A DNA stretch of 50,644 nt, taken from NCBI GenBank assembly GCA_003163875.1, contig PLRK01000104.1, positions 571 to 51,214 of the forward strand, written 5' to 3'. This DNA comes from Acidimicrobiaceae bacterium. Its GTDB lineage: Bacteria; Actinomycetota; Acidimicrobiia; Acidimicrobiales; RAAP-2. A model generated the notes under the pieces. The model ran no database searches and was not told the DNA's origin. It saw nothing but the letters and a program-made list of their open reading frames with translations. A program made the translations under genes and the position numbers. The number at the start of each line of letters is the position of its first letter. Position 1 is the first letter of the stretch. Shown here piece by piece: positions 17,074-25,554 of this stretch.

Positions 17074-18311
17074 GGTGCCACCATCTGCAAGCTCGAAAGG
17101 GCTGCGGTGACATCGTCTTCGACCAACGCGGCAAGTTCTTCGGGCAACGTCGTCAGCATCTCGTAGAAGAAACCTTGAATGATCAGACGCTCCGCATCAC
17201 TGCGGGTCACGCCTCGCGACTCGAGGTACCAACGTTGCAATTCATCGAGTGGTCCGACGCTCGAGGCGTGCGCACACATCACGTCATTTTCTCGAATGTC
17301 GAGATTCGGCACACTGTCCGCATGCGCGTGAGGAGAGAGGAGAAGATTGTGATTCGTTTGACGAGCGTCGGTGCGCTTCGCGCCCTTTTCAATTTCGATC
17401 AAGCCTGTATAGACCGACCTCGACTCGTCGGCGACTGCCCCCTTAGAGAGCAGCGTCGAGCGACTGCGCTGCGCCTTATGAAACTGGTGCGTGCGAAAGT
17501 CGTGCACCTGTCGACCAGCACCCAAGAACGTCGTTCGCAACTCATTTTCCGCACCGGTGCCCAGCAACTCTGCGTCGTTGCGGGAACGATTGTAATGCGC
17601 GCCCATGCCGATAACCGCTTGGCGTAGGCGCGCGTCCTTTCGAATCAGCCCCGTCGTGCGCGCCACGTGCCACGCGCTGTCGTCCAAGCGTTGGTAGGTG
17701 ATCAGTTGCAAGGACGCGTTAACTCCCACCTCGTATTCGCTCAACGGCACGACGAGCGCCTCGCTGCCGCCTTCGAAGTATTCGACGACCGTGACGCTGC
17801 TCGCGTCACCGACCTTTATTTGTGTTTGAGAGAAGGAAGCCGAGCCCGTCGCGTCATAGAGAATGATGATTGGTTGATCGATGTTCACTCGCTCCGCGAT
17901 TTCGAGAATCGTCGTCGCTGGGGCCAGCGCGACACTCAAGAGCGCAAAGGCGTCGCTCTCGTAACGCTCAATGGGATCTTCGCCACGCAACGTGGTCGCA
18001 CTTTCGATACTCGTGACGCTGACGCCATCGAGCGTGGCGCTCACCGAGCTAAGAAAGCCGTCCACGACCCGAACGACGAGTCCACCGGCCGCGCACAACT
18101 GCTCGCCAAAGGCCGACACGTCACGAACGCGCGGTTCGTTCGCGACGTCGAAGTGATCGATCACGAATTCACTCAATGGTGCGTAGCGCCACACTTCATC
18201 AGCCGTGGTCGGAAGTCCTATTTCTTGGAAACTTTCCCACGCACGTTCGCGATCGCGCGCCGTGGGCGAGGAAGAAATGAAGGAGCGAGCGGACTCGGCG
18301 AAGATTTTCAT
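17070..18311 (-). CDS. sufD: Fe-S assembly scaffold SufD
   Basis: SufD pairs with SufB on the SufC dimer as a beta-helix scaffold. The 413-aa protein shows the SufD N-terminal helical region (PTTADEVWRYAPLSEF) and the C-terminal SufBD core with HDFRTHQFHKA, SKGAVADESRSVYTG, QTNHNLLLSPHAHADSVPNLDI and the CAHASSVGPLDE block containing the conserved Cys and His. I chose ATG 18311 (MKIFAESARS) over the TTG used by the ORF track. The promoter region is shared with the divergent dienoyl-CoA isomerase gene, and sufB is separated by about 1.5 kb. Confidence 0.93.
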   Translation of the reverse strand: MKIFAESARSFISSSPTARDRERAWESFQEIGLPTTADEVWRYAPLSEFVIDHFDVANEPRVRDVSAFGEQLCAAGGLVVRVVDGFLSSVSATLDGVSVTSIESATTLRGEDPIERYESDAFALLSVALAPATTILEIAERVNIDQPIIILYDATGSASFSQTQIKVGDASSVTVVEYFEGGSEALVVPLSEYEVGVNASLQLITYQRLDDSAWHVARTTGLIRKDARLRQAVIGMGAHYNRSRNDAELLGTGAENELRTTFLGAGRQVHDFRTHQFHKAQRSRSTLLSKGAVADESRSVYTGLIEIEKGAKRTDARQTNHNLLLSPHAHADSVPNLDIRENDVMCAHASSVGPLDELQRWYLESRGVTRSDAERLIIQGFFYEMLTTLPEELAALVEDDVTAALSSLQMVAP

Positions 18312-18366
18312 AGTTTTAGGGACCAATGCAGTGTAATGGTCGAGAGAGCATTCTCCTCGAGCGACC

Positions 18367-18372
18367 TAGGCT
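18367..18372 (+). promoter_or_regulatory. Putative -10 box of the enoyl-CoA hydratase-family gene
   Basis: TAGGCT, the same hexamer as at sufC1 and the DUF6941 gene, lies 25 nt before the ATG. This gene would have a short leader with a strong GGGGGAAG ribosome-binding site. Confidence 0.35.
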
Positions 18373-18397
18373 GCGCAGAGAACGAACGGGGGAAGTT

Positions 18398-19234
18398 ATG
18401 AGTTTCAAGTCCGACGTCTTGACCCTCGAGGTCAATGAGCACGTTGCCACGTTGTGGCTCGACCGCGAGTCAGCACGCAACGCCATGGGCAGCGCACTCT
18501 GGCGAGGACTCAGCGAAGCCGCCGAAGAGATTGCCAGCGACGAGAGCATTCGAGTTCTCGTCATTGCAGCGAAGGGACCCCACTTCACGGTGGGACTTGA
18601 CCTGAAGGAATTCGGCGGAACTCTCACGGGAGGCTTGGAAGGAGCGAATCCGCCGTCGCGTGCGACTGCAAATGCCACTAGCTATCGAGCGGTTCGTCGA
18701 ATGCAAGATTCCGTGACCTCTATTGCCAAGTTGTCGGTACCCGTCATCGCGGCGGTGCACGGTTACTGCATTGGAGGTGGCGTCGACCTCATCAGTGCGT
18801 GCGACATCCGGCTGTGTTCGAGTGATGCCATCTTTTCGGTGCGCGAAGCGAAAGTCGCCATCGTCGCAGACCTTGGGACGTTGCAGCGACTGCCTCGCAT
18901 CGTGAGTGCCGGACACGTCGCCGAACTGGCCTTCACTGGAAAGGACATCACGTCGCAACGAGCCGAGGAGATTGGGCTCGTCAACTCGGTGCACGGCACC
19001 AGTGCGCCCGACGTGCTCGACGCTGCATACGATCTCGCGCGCGAGATCGCTGCGAATTCTCCTCTCGCCGTACAAGGAACGAAGGCTGTCCTTGCCGCGA
19101 ATGATGGCCGAACCGTCGATGAAGGTCTCGAATTCGTGGCGCGCTGGAACACGATGTATATCCAAAGCAACGACTTGCGAGAAGCGATGACTGCGTTTAT
19201 TGAACGACGGGCTCCAAAATTCGAAGGTAACTAG
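18398..19234 (+). CDS. Crotonase family, delta(3,5)-delta(2,4)-dienoyl-CoA isomerase-like
   Basis: A 278-aa crotonase-fold enzyme. The block GGGVDLISACDIRLCSSDA followed by VREAKVAIVADLGTLQRLP matches the dienoyl-CoA isomerase (ECH1) pattern, where the catalytic acids are Asp in GGGVD, Glu in VRE and Asp in AD(L/V)GTLQ. All three are present. This would move conjugated double bases of odd-position unsaturated acyl-CoAs during beta-oxidation. I chose ATG 18398 because GGGGGAAG precedes it; the ORF-track start adds 24 residues. The gene sits between suf genes without obvious functional linkage and ends in a CTAG shared with the next gene. Confidence 0.82.
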   Translation: MSFKSDVLTLEVNEHVATLWLDRESARNAMGSALWRGLSEAAEEIASDESIRVLVIAAKGPHFTVGLDLKEFGGTLTGGLEGANPPSRATANATSYRAVRRMQDSVTSIAKLSVPVIAAVHGYCIGGGVDLISACDIRLCSSDAIFSVREAKVAIVADLGTLQRLPRIVSAGHVAELAFTGKDITSQRAEEIGLVNSVHGTSAPDVLDAAYDLAREIAANSPLAVQGTKAVLAANDGRTVDEGLEFVARWNTMYIQSNDLREAMTAFIERRAPKFEGN

Positions 19235-19584
19235 CGCCGCCAGAACTTCCAGCCGGTGCGACCCTTCTTTTCCATTTCGTCGAGCTGACGACGTCGTTCC
19301 TCGAGAAGTTCGGGTGCGACCGAATTGACGATTTCACTCGCCATGTCGAGCACCTCGCGCCGCTCTTCGAGCGGCACCGATGACTCGGGAGCCTGCTCAA
19401 CGGGCTTGTCGACAAGGGTCCCGTGCGACCAACCGACATCGGCGAACCGACGCTCATAGGTGATGCAATCCGCCGGGCACGACCATGGTTGATCGGGAGC
19501 GTTACCCAGGACACAAAATCGCGCTACTTCACCGGACTTGTAGGTACGACTCTGGAAGTGTTTGCACTCCTCGCGCATTCCCAT
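19231..19584 (-). CDS. Conserved-looking four-cysteine protein, function unknown
   Basis: A 117-aa soluble protein I cannot assign. It has exactly four cysteines, C7, C24, C36 and C40, spaced C-x16-C-x11-C-x3-C (EECKHF, RFCVLG, WSCPADC). That could hold an Fe-S cluster or zinc. The rest is a charged helix (EERREVLDMASEIV, LLEERRRQLDEMEKK) and a basic aromatic tail GWKFWRR. GGGGAG lies 6 nt before the ATG at 19584, supporting this start. It sits between the sufD operon and sufB, so a link to Fe-S biology is possible but unproven. Confidence 0.65.
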   Translation of the reverse strand: MGMREECKHFQSRTYKSGEVARFCVLGNAPDQPWSCPADCITYERRFADVGWSHGTLVDKPVEQAPESSVPLEERREVLDMASEIVNSVAPELLEERRRQLDEMEKKGRTGWKFWRR

Positions 19585-19804
19585 CAGATACTCCCCATCT
19601 CGATATCGAAGAGGCTTCCGTGCGAAGAAATGCGGATGTCGGTCGTCACGTTCGTTTCTCTAGCGGCAGGCGTCATAGGTCAAAATTACTGGCAACCGAC
19701 GTTCCTCATGCGTTTCGCAATCTGGTGCCAGGTTGAGGCCCCCTGCGACGACGTCGAACTTGCGAAAAGCGGGGACGACCGACGGGTTTAGTGCACGTGG
19801 CACG
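19585..19804. other. 220-bp intergenic region downstream of sufB, no gene seen
   Basis: This lies between sufB (minus) and the four-cysteine protein gene (minus). I find no convincing ORF, tRNA or T-tailed hairpin. It probably carries the upstream region of the four-cysteine gene. Confidence 0.4.
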
Positions 19805-21205
19805 TCAACCAATCGAGCCTTCCATTTGCAGTTCAATCAACCGCGACCACTCGACCGCGTACTCCATTGGCAGGGTTCGCGTTACGGGTTCGATAAAACC
19901 GTTCACGATCATTCCCATAGCTTGACTTTCGGTAAGTCCCCTGCTCATCAGGTAGAACAATTGATCGTCACCTATTTTCGACACGGTCGCCTCGTGACCA
20001 ATGGAGGCGTCTTGCTCGCCGACTTCCATATATGGTTTGGTCTCGGACGTTGAGCGCTCGTCCAGTAACAGCGCGTCGCAGCGCACGAAGCTCTTGGCGC
20101 CGGTGGCACCCTCTTCGACTTTGACCAACCCGCGGTACGTCGTGAGCCCGCCGTCCTTGGAGATCGACTTGGAGACAATGGTCGAGGTGGTCTCTGGCGC
20201 ACAGTGCACCATCTTTGCCCCCGCGTCTTGGACCTGCCCCGGACCCGCGTAGGCGACCGAGAGAACCTCGCCCGACGCCTTGGGCCCCATCAGGTACACC
20301 GAAGGATATTTCATCGTGAGCCGCGATCCAATGTTGCCGTCGATCCATTCAACGTGCGCTTCCTCTTCGGCGCGAGCCCGCTTGGTCACGAGGTTGTACA
20401 CATTGTTCGACCAGTTCTGAATGGTCGTATAGGTGATGCGAGCCCCCTTGAGCGCGACGAGCTCGACGACGGCGGAGTGCAATGAATCGGTGGAATAAAC
20501 GGGTGCAGAGCATCCTTCGACGTAGTGGACTTGACTTCCCTCGTCGGCGATAATAAGCGTGCGCTCGAATTGGCCCATGTTCTCGGTGTTGATGCGGAAA
20601 TAGGCTTGCAAGGGTTGGTCGACCTTCACGCCCGGTGGCACGTAAATGAATGAGCCGCCACTCCACACCGCGGAGTTAAGTGCGGCGAATTTATTGTCAT
20701 TGGGCGGGATAATCGTGCCAAAGTACTTTCGTACCAGATCGGGATAATCACGCACCGCGGTGTCCATGTCACAGAACAAGACGCCAAGACGCTCGAGGTC
20801 TTCGCGGTTGCGATGGAACACCACTTCGGATTCGTATTGCGCAGTGACGCCCGCCAAATACTTACGCTCTGCTTCAGGAATCCCGAGTCGTTCGTACGTG
20901 TTCTTAATCGCGTCGGGGAGGTCTTCCCAGCGTTCCACGCGGTTCTCGGTGGGCTTGATGTAGTAATAGATGTCGTTGAAATCAAGGTCGGGCATGCGAT
21001 TAGCGAACCAAGGGAGCATCGGTTTCTTCTCGAAGCGCTTCAGCGCATTCAACCGAAACTCGAGCATCCACGGCTCTTCACTCTTGATGCCGGACATCTC
21101 TCGAACTATCGCCTCGTTGATACCCTTTTTCGGTTTGAAGACGGGAATCTGCTCGTCGGACCATCCCAACTGGTAACGGCTGAAGTCCAAGTTTTCGATC
21201 GTCAT
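19805..21205 (-). CDS. sufB: Fe-S assembly scaffold SufB
   Basis: The SufB core scaffold is 466 aa. Family blocks are [64 protein letters not shown], the [15 protein letters not shown] region and [21 protein letters not shown]. The start codon has an AAGGAG ribosome-binding site 4 nt upstream. sufB is transcribed in the same direction as sufD but separated from it by a plus-strand isomerase gene and the four-cysteine gene, so it has its own promoter. This is a broken-up version of the usual contiguous sufBDCSU operon. Confidence 0.96.
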   Translation of the reverse strand: MTIENLDFSRYQLGWSDEQIPVFKPKKGINEAIVREMSGIKSEEPWMLEFRLNALKRFEKKPMLPWFANRMPDLDFNDIYYYIKPTENRVERWEDLPDAIKNTYERLGIPEAERKYLAGVTAQYESEVVFHRNREDLERLGVLFCDMDTAVRDYPDLVRKYFGTIIPPNDNKFAALNSAVWSGGSFIYVPPGVKVDQPLQAYFRINTENMGQFERTLIIADEGSQVHYVEGCSAPVYSTDSLHSAVVELVALKGARITYTTIQNWSNNVYNLVTKRARAEEEAHVEWIDGNIGSRLTMKYPSVYLMGPKASGEVLSVAYAGPGQVQDAGAKMVHCAPETTSTIVSKSISKDGGLTTYRGLVKVEEGATGAKSFVRCDALLLDERSTSETKPYMEVGEQDASIGHEATVSKIGDDQLFYLMSRGLTESQAMGMIVNGFIEPVTRTLPMEYAVEWSRLIELQMEGSIG

Positions 21206-21234
21206 TGCGCTCCTTCGGGATTAACCCTACGGCC

Positions 21235-21240
21235 ATAGTA
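21235..21240 (-). promoter_or_regulatory. Putative -10 box of sufB
   Basis: TACTAT on the minus strand lies 29 nt before the sufB ATG and would give a short leader containing the AAGGAG site. No clear -35 was found. Confidence 0.35.
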
Positions 21241-21415
21241 GTAACTAAAAGTGGCCCCAGAACAAGCTTTCCATCCCGGTCCCACTACGTACCGACCCGA
21301 CGCGGTTCGAATCCCGACGCGATGGACGCTGGTCAGAGGCGTCATTACCATAATCGATGCGCCGCGCGATACGCGACGACCTTTCCCAGGCGCCGTAGCG
21401 TCCATCCAAGTCTGG

Positions 21416-21421
21416 CAGAGT
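21416..21421 (+). promoter_or_regulatory. Possible -10 box of ptrB
   Basis: CAGAGT is followed by GGAGCC and the GTG at 21428. It fits the 6-nt leaderless spacing with a first-base mismatch. The same bases include a TGGAG ribosome-binding site, so the two readings cannot be separated by eye. Confidence 0.3.
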
Positions 21422-21427
21422 GGAGCC

Positions 21428-23599
21428 GTGCCTACTGCCCCCAAGGTCCCCCAGCGGCCCCACCTCATCTCCCGACACGAGGACGAACGAACCGACCCCT
21501 ATTACTGGCTGATGGACCGCGAGAATCCCGAGGTCCTCGCCCATCTACGCAGCGAAAACGCCTATCTTGGCGAATCGCTCGCCCGACTCAAGCCCCTCGA
21601 AAACGAACTTTTTGAGGAGATCAAGGGCCGAATCGAAGAGACGGATATATCGGTACCGGTGCTGCGAGGGGCGTGGTGGTACTTCGAGCGCACGCGTGAA
21701 GGTCTCGACTACGCGATCAGCTGTCGCGTACCAAGCACGCCGGGTGATCTCACGCCTCCAGTTATTGATCCCTTGAACACGCTCGAGGGCGAGCAAGTGA
21801 TTCTCGACGAAAACCTCGAAGCGAAAGGTCACGACTTCCTCTCCGTGGGCGTACTTGCGGTGAGCCCCGACGATGCGTGGGTCGCGGTGGGTACCGACTT
21901 CGAAGGTCACGAACGCCACCGCGTGACCATTCGCCCTCTCGCGGGACAGGCTCCAATCAGCGATGAACTTTTGGACGTCTACTACGGTTTCGCGTGGGCG
22001 GCGGACAGTCGTCACTTCTTTTACACCCGAGTCGACGATGCGATGCGACCTTGGCAGGTGTGGCGCCACGAGCTCGCGACGATGTCAGACGACGACGTGC
22101 TCGTGTACCAGGAAGACGATGCGCAGTTCAACGTTTCAGTCGGTCGCAGTCGCGATGACGCGGTCGTGGTCATCCACGTCGGCTCCTCGACGACGACCGA
22201 AGTCCGATATCTGGAAGCCGATCGACCGACTGATGCGTTCACGTTGCTCGAGGAACGTCGCCACGGCATCGAGTACGGCGTCGAACACTTCATTGATTCG
22301 CACGCAACGACCTGGTGGCTCAAGGTCACGAACGAAGAGGCGACTGACTTTCGTCTGCTCGCCAAACGCGAGAGCGATGAACAATGGCGCGAACTCATTG
22401 CCGAGCGACCAGGAAACCGTCTTGATGGCGTTGACGCCTTCAAGTCCTTCCTCGCGATAAGTGAGCGCTACGACGGTTGCAGCGCCGTGCGAATCGTCCC
22501 CATCCTCGAGGGCGAGGAACCTTTCGGCGACCATCTCCTCGAGCGATCATATTTCGTAGAGGCCGATTCCAATCCGAGCACCGTGTCACTTTCTGCGAAC
22601 GCGACCTTCGACACGCCCCAAGTGCGGGTCATGATCACCTCACTCGTCACTCCGCGCCTCGTCGCCGACGTCGTCGTTGCGACCGGAGAGCGAATCCTTC
22701 GAAAGCAACAACAGGTGCTGGGTGGTTATGACGAGTCGCAGTACGTCACCGGGCGACTCTGGGTAACTGCCAGTGACGGAGTACGGATTCCAGTGTCGAT
22801 TGTCGCGAAACGAAGTCTGGTCGAAGTCGATGACCAGGGAGCACTCCGCGCGACGTCCCCGCTCCCTTTTCTTCTCTATGGCTACGGGAGCTATGAGATT
22901 TCAATCGATCCAGCGTTCTCGTCGCTTCGCTTGTCGTTGCTCGATCGAGGTGTCGTCTTTGCAATCGCGCACGTTCGTGGCGGCGGTGAGATGGGCCGTT
23001 CGTGGTACGAGATGGGAAAATTGTCACAAAAGCCGACGACGTTCAGTGATTTTGTGCGAGTCGCTCGACAACTCGTTGATGATGGTTGGACTACTCCCGA
23101 AAAACTCTGCGCACGAGGAGGCTCCGCCGGAGGACTCTTGATGGGAGCCGTCATGAATCTCGCACCAGAGTTGTTCAAGTGCGTCGTCGCGGAGGTCCCG
23201 TTCGTCGACGCTCTGACGACCATGTTGGACGACTCGCTTCCGCTGACAATTGGTGAGTGGGAGGAATGGGGTAACCCCGACGCTAGTGCGATCGCGTATC
23301 GGACCATGAAGAGCTATTCGCCCTACGACAACGTCCGCGAACTCAACGACGACGGATCAGTACGGCGGTACCCCGACGTCTTCGTCGCGGGCGGACTCAA
23401 CGATTCACGGGTAGGTTTCTGGGAACCCGCCAAATGGGTCCTTCGATTGCGCGACGCCAACGAAAGCAACGTGGCGTATCTCAAGACCGAGATGGGTGCT
23501 GGTCACGGTGGCCCTTCGGGTCGCTACGACGCGTGGCGCGACGAGGCACAAATACTCGCCTTTGTGTTGGACGAAATCGAACCGACGTCTGCCAACTAG
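21428..23599 (+). CDS. ptrB: Oligopeptidase B (prolyl oligopeptidase family, S9A)
   Basis: A 723-aa cytosolic serine peptidase cleaving short peptides after basic residues. An N-terminal beta-propeller region is followed by the catalytic domain. The triad is Ser in RGGSAGGLLMG, Asp in GGLNDSRVGFWEPAKW and His in GAGHGGPSGR, each matching oligopeptidase B. The block HVRGGGEMGRSWYEMGK is also typical. I chose GTG 21428 (VPTAPKVPQRPHLISRH). The ORF-track N-terminus before it has no family resemblance, and TGGAG precedes this GTG. The 222 bp between sufB and ptrB hold divergent promoters only. Confidence 0.94.
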   Translation: MPTAPKVPQRPHLISRHEDERTDPYYWLMDRENPEVLAHLRSENAYLGESLARLKPLENELFEEIKGRIEETDISVPVLRGAWWYFERTREGLDYAISCRVPSTPGDLTPPVIDPLNTLEGEQVILDENLEAKGHDFLSVGVLAVSPDDAWVAVGTDFEGHERHRVTIRPLAGQAPISDELLDVYYGFAWAADSRHFFYTRVDDAMRPWQVWRHELATMSDDDVLVYQEDDAQFNVSVGRSRDDAVVVIHVGSSTTTEVRYLEADRPTDAFTLLEERRHGIEYGVEHFIDSHATTWWLKVTNEEATDFRLLAKRESDEQWRELIAERPGNRLDGVDAFKSFLAISERYDGCSAVRIVPILEGEEPFGDHLLERSYFVEADSNPSTVSLSANATFDTPQVRVMITSLVTPRLVADVVVATGERILRKQQQVLGGYDESQYVTGRLWVTASDGVRIPVSIVAKRSLVEVDDQGALRATSPLPFLLYGYGSYEISIDPAFSSLRLSLLDRGVVFAIAHVRGGGEMGRSWYEMGKLSQKPTTFSDFVRVARQLVDDGWTTPEKLCARGGSAGGLLMGAVMNLAPELFKCVVAEVPFVDALTTMLDDSLPLTIGEWEEWGNPDASAIAYRTMKSYSPYDNVRELNDDGSVRRYPDVFVAGGLNDSRVGFWEPAKWVLRLRDANESNVAYLKTEMGAGHGGPSGRYDAWRDEAQILAFVLDEIEPTSAN

Positions 23600-23606
23600 G
23601 GAAGAG

Positions 23607-24095
23607 CTAGAGGGTCGTGGTCGTCACCGTACTCGTGGTGCTTGACCTATGGTGTGACCCGTAGTCGTGCTCGTAGTATCCAACGAAGCCGAGCACAATC
23701 ACCACGACGATGACGATCACGACGACCCGAGGGCCAGTGACTGACCAATTCGACCGATTGGACGACCGAGAGAGGGCCCATTCAGTGTCGCGCCGTGACG
23801 AACTGAGCGACGCGAAATCCGGATTGGACGGGTGGTAATCGCTGAAGACGTATTTCTTATCGGGTTCGAGACGGGGACGCGACGGAGCTGAAGGTTGGCT
23901 TGGTTTCTCGGTCCCGTCGAGCAATCGAAATCCGCGTGATGGTTCATACGGCGAAGGGGGCGGTACGACGAGTCGCCGATCGCGACTTCGCAGAACTCTT
24001 CGCTCTTCGTCACGGCGGACTTTTCTGACTCGTAATGCCACGCCTAGGAGCAACACTACGAGCAGCACTACCAAGGAAATCTTGATTGCGGTCAC
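23607..24095 (-). CDS. Two-transmembrane-segment protein with Thr-rich tail, unknown function
   Basis: A 162-aa protein with one hydrophobic segment at about 5-22 (ISLVVLLVVLLLGVALRV), a basic stretch, a roughly 85-residue Pro/Ser/Arg-rich hydrophilic region, and a second segment at about 123-139 (VVVIVIVVVIVLGFVGYY). The end is Ser/Thr-rich (SSTTSTVTTTTL). It could be an envelope-associated linker protein; I do not recognise a family. It starts with GTG and ends 7 bp from the convergent ptrB stop. Gene reality rests on the coherent membrane topology and gene spacing. Confidence 0.6.
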   Translation of the reverse strand: MTAIKISLVVLLVVLLLGVALRVRKVRRDEERRVLRSRDRRLVVPPPSPYEPSRGFRLLDGTEKPSQPSAPSRPRLEPDKKYVFSDYHPSNPDFASLSSSRRDTEWALSRSSNRSNWSVTGPRVVVIVIVVVIVLGFVGYYEHDYGSHHRSSTTSTVTTTTL

Positions 24096-24170
24096 GACCG
24101 TGGTGGCGTCGGCACGTCTTCATACGTTCTTCGCCAGGCCATGAGTCGAATCGTAGTGAACCCAACTGCA

Positions 24171-24644
24171 CTAATCGAGGACGTCAAATCCGCCACGAAA
24201 GTAGATCAAAGGTTCGCCCGGATGTGAGGCGACGTGGTCGATCCGCACCACCGCAATGTCGTGGTCGCCGTGCGTCGAGTACGAAAGGATTTGACCCTCA
24301 AGATGCGCAATCGCCCCTTCGAGCAGCGGTGTACCGTTCGGTCCCGGCTCCCAACCAACACTTTCGAACTTATCGATGCCCGTGGTCGCGAAGACTCGGG
24401 CGAGTGACTCTTGCTGCGCCGAGAGAATGTTGATTCCTACGGTCGTTGCCTCACGTACCAAGGGCCAGGAGTGGCCATTCGCGTTCGCCGCGAAGGAGAT
24501 GAGGATCGGATCGAGCGAGAGCGAACCGAAGGTTTGGCACGTGAAACCCACCGGGCCCACATTTGATTGTGCACTCACGACAACGACGCCGGTGGCGTAG
24601 CGCCCGACCGCCTCTTTGAAATGCGCGATTTCCAAGGAACTCAC
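24171..24644 (-). CDS. Flavin reductase-like (FMN-binding) protein
   Basis: A 157-aa flavin reductase-like split-barrel protein, often the reductase of a two-component flavin monooxygenase. Typical blocks are FKEAVGRYATGVVVVSA, GFTCQTFGSLSLDPILISF, VGINILSAQQ and the closing DHDIAVVRIDHV with LIYFRGGF. I chose GTG 24644 (VSSLEIAHFKEA) because a TAAGGT box lies 7 nt upstream and the family begins about there. The longer ORF-track start would overlap the divergent hydrolase gene. No monooxygenase partner is adjacent. Confidence 0.87.
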   Translation of the reverse strand: MSSLEIAHFKEAVGRYATGVVVVSAQSNVGPVGFTCQTFGSLSLDPILISFAANANGHSWPLVREATTVGINILSAQQESLARVFATTGIDKFESVGWEPGPNGTPLLEGAIAHLEGQILSYSTHGDHDIAVVRIDHVASHPGEPLIYFRGGFDVLD

Positions 24645-24651
24645 ACGTGGC

Positions 24652-24657
24652 ACCTTA
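24652..24657 (-). promoter_or_regulatory. -10 box, leaderless start of the flavin reductase gene
   Basis: On the minus strand TAAGGT is followed by GCCACGT and the GTG at 24644. The AAGGTG inside could also act as a ribosome-binding site. Confidence 0.4.
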
Positions 24658-24671
24658 TCGGCAAGGTTGAG

Positions 24672-24677
24672 TACCGT
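24672..24677 (+). promoter_or_regulatory. -10 box, leaderless start of the epoxide hydrolase gene
   Basis: TACCGT lies 7 nt before the ATG at 24685. It is back to back with the flavin reductase -10 in a 40-bp divergent gap. Confidence 0.38.
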
Positions 24678-24684
24678 GATGTCC

Positions 24685-25554
24685 ATGAGCGCACAGCGGG
24701 TCCCCTTCGACGACGTGACCCTCGAGTGTGAGGTCATGGGTCCTCGGAACGGGCCACTCGCCCTATGCCTTCATGGCTTCCCCGATACCATTCACACCTT
24801 TCGGTATCTGGCACCGCATCTGGTTGACAAAGGGTACCGAGTCGTCACACCTTCAATGCGTGGTTACGCACCCTCGACGTTGTCGAATTCAAATACGTAT
24901 TCAGTGAGCGCCCTCGCACTCGATGCCATTCAACTCCACGAATTCTTCGATGGTGACGAGGAGGCACTGCTTATCGGTCACGATTGGGGAGCTGCCGCAA
25001 CGTATCTCGCGACGACGGCAGAGCCTTCTCGATGGCGTCACGCCATAACTATCGGGTTTCCACCTTTCATGACCTTCATGACGGCGCTGACTCACTATCA
25101 ACAACTCGCGGCGAGTTGGTATATGACGTACTTTCAAAACCAAGGCGCCGAAATCACTGTCGCCAAAGACGACTTCGACTTCATCGCGCAGTTGTGGGTG
25201 ACGTGGTCTCCCTCCTACGACGCGACAAATGACGTCGCATTTGTAAAAGATTCGCTGCGCGCGCCCGAGCACCTGAGCGCCGCTTTGCATTACTACCGGG
25301 CGCTTAATTTACCGCCACCCAATGACGAGCGACTCGCGAGCATCGAAGCCACTCTCGGCAACGCACCGGAGGTCCCGACGCTGTATCTCCATGGTCAAGA
25401 CGATGGCTGCATACTGTCGTCGTTTGTATTGGATGCGTTGGACTATCTTGCTCTCGGCTCGCGCTATGAAGTGATTGGCGGGGCAGGGCACTTCTTGCAC
25501 CTCGAACAACCCGACCTCGTGCACACAATGATTGACGAGTTCATAGGTCTCTAG
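24685..25554 (+). CDS. Alpha/beta hydrolase with Asp nucleophile, epoxide hydrolase-like
   Basis: A 289-aa alpha/beta hydrolase. LHGFPD forms the oxyanion hole, the elbow GHDWGAAA has the aspartate nucleophile used by epoxide hydrolases and haloalkane dehalogenases, the acid is in GQDDGC and the histidine is in GAGHFLHLEQP. The lid region has tyrosines (WYMTYFQ, HYYRAL) suited to epoxide ring opening, which favours an epoxide hydrolase over a dehalogenase. The start is ATG 24685, or 24679 two codons earlier. The stop TAG shares a CTAG with mutY. Divergent from the flavin reductase gene. Confidence 0.85.
   Translation: MSAQRVPFDDVTLECEVMGPRNGPLALCLHGFPDTIHTFRYLAPHLVDKGYRVVTPSMRGYAPSTLSNSNTYSVSALALDAIQLHEFFDGDEEALLIGHDWGAAATYLATTAEPSRWRHAITIGFPPFMTFMTALTHYQQLAASWYMTYFQNQGAEITVAKDDFDFIAQLWVTWSPSYDATNDVAFVKDSLRAPEHLSAALHYYRALNLPPPNDERLASIEATLGNAPEVPTLYLHGQDDGCILSSFVLDALDYLALGSRYEVIGGAGHFLHLEQPDLVHTMIDEFIGL

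Noticed and set aside
17667-18401. 244-aa plus-strand ORF opposite sufD
   Set aside because: An antisense shadow with no domain pattern. SufD motifs on the minus strand account for the region.
21290-21330. GGTTCGAATCCCG, resembling a tRNA T-arm, upstream of ptrB
   Set aside because: The flanking bases do not form a 5-bp T stem and no acceptor, D or anticodon stem can be drawn around it.
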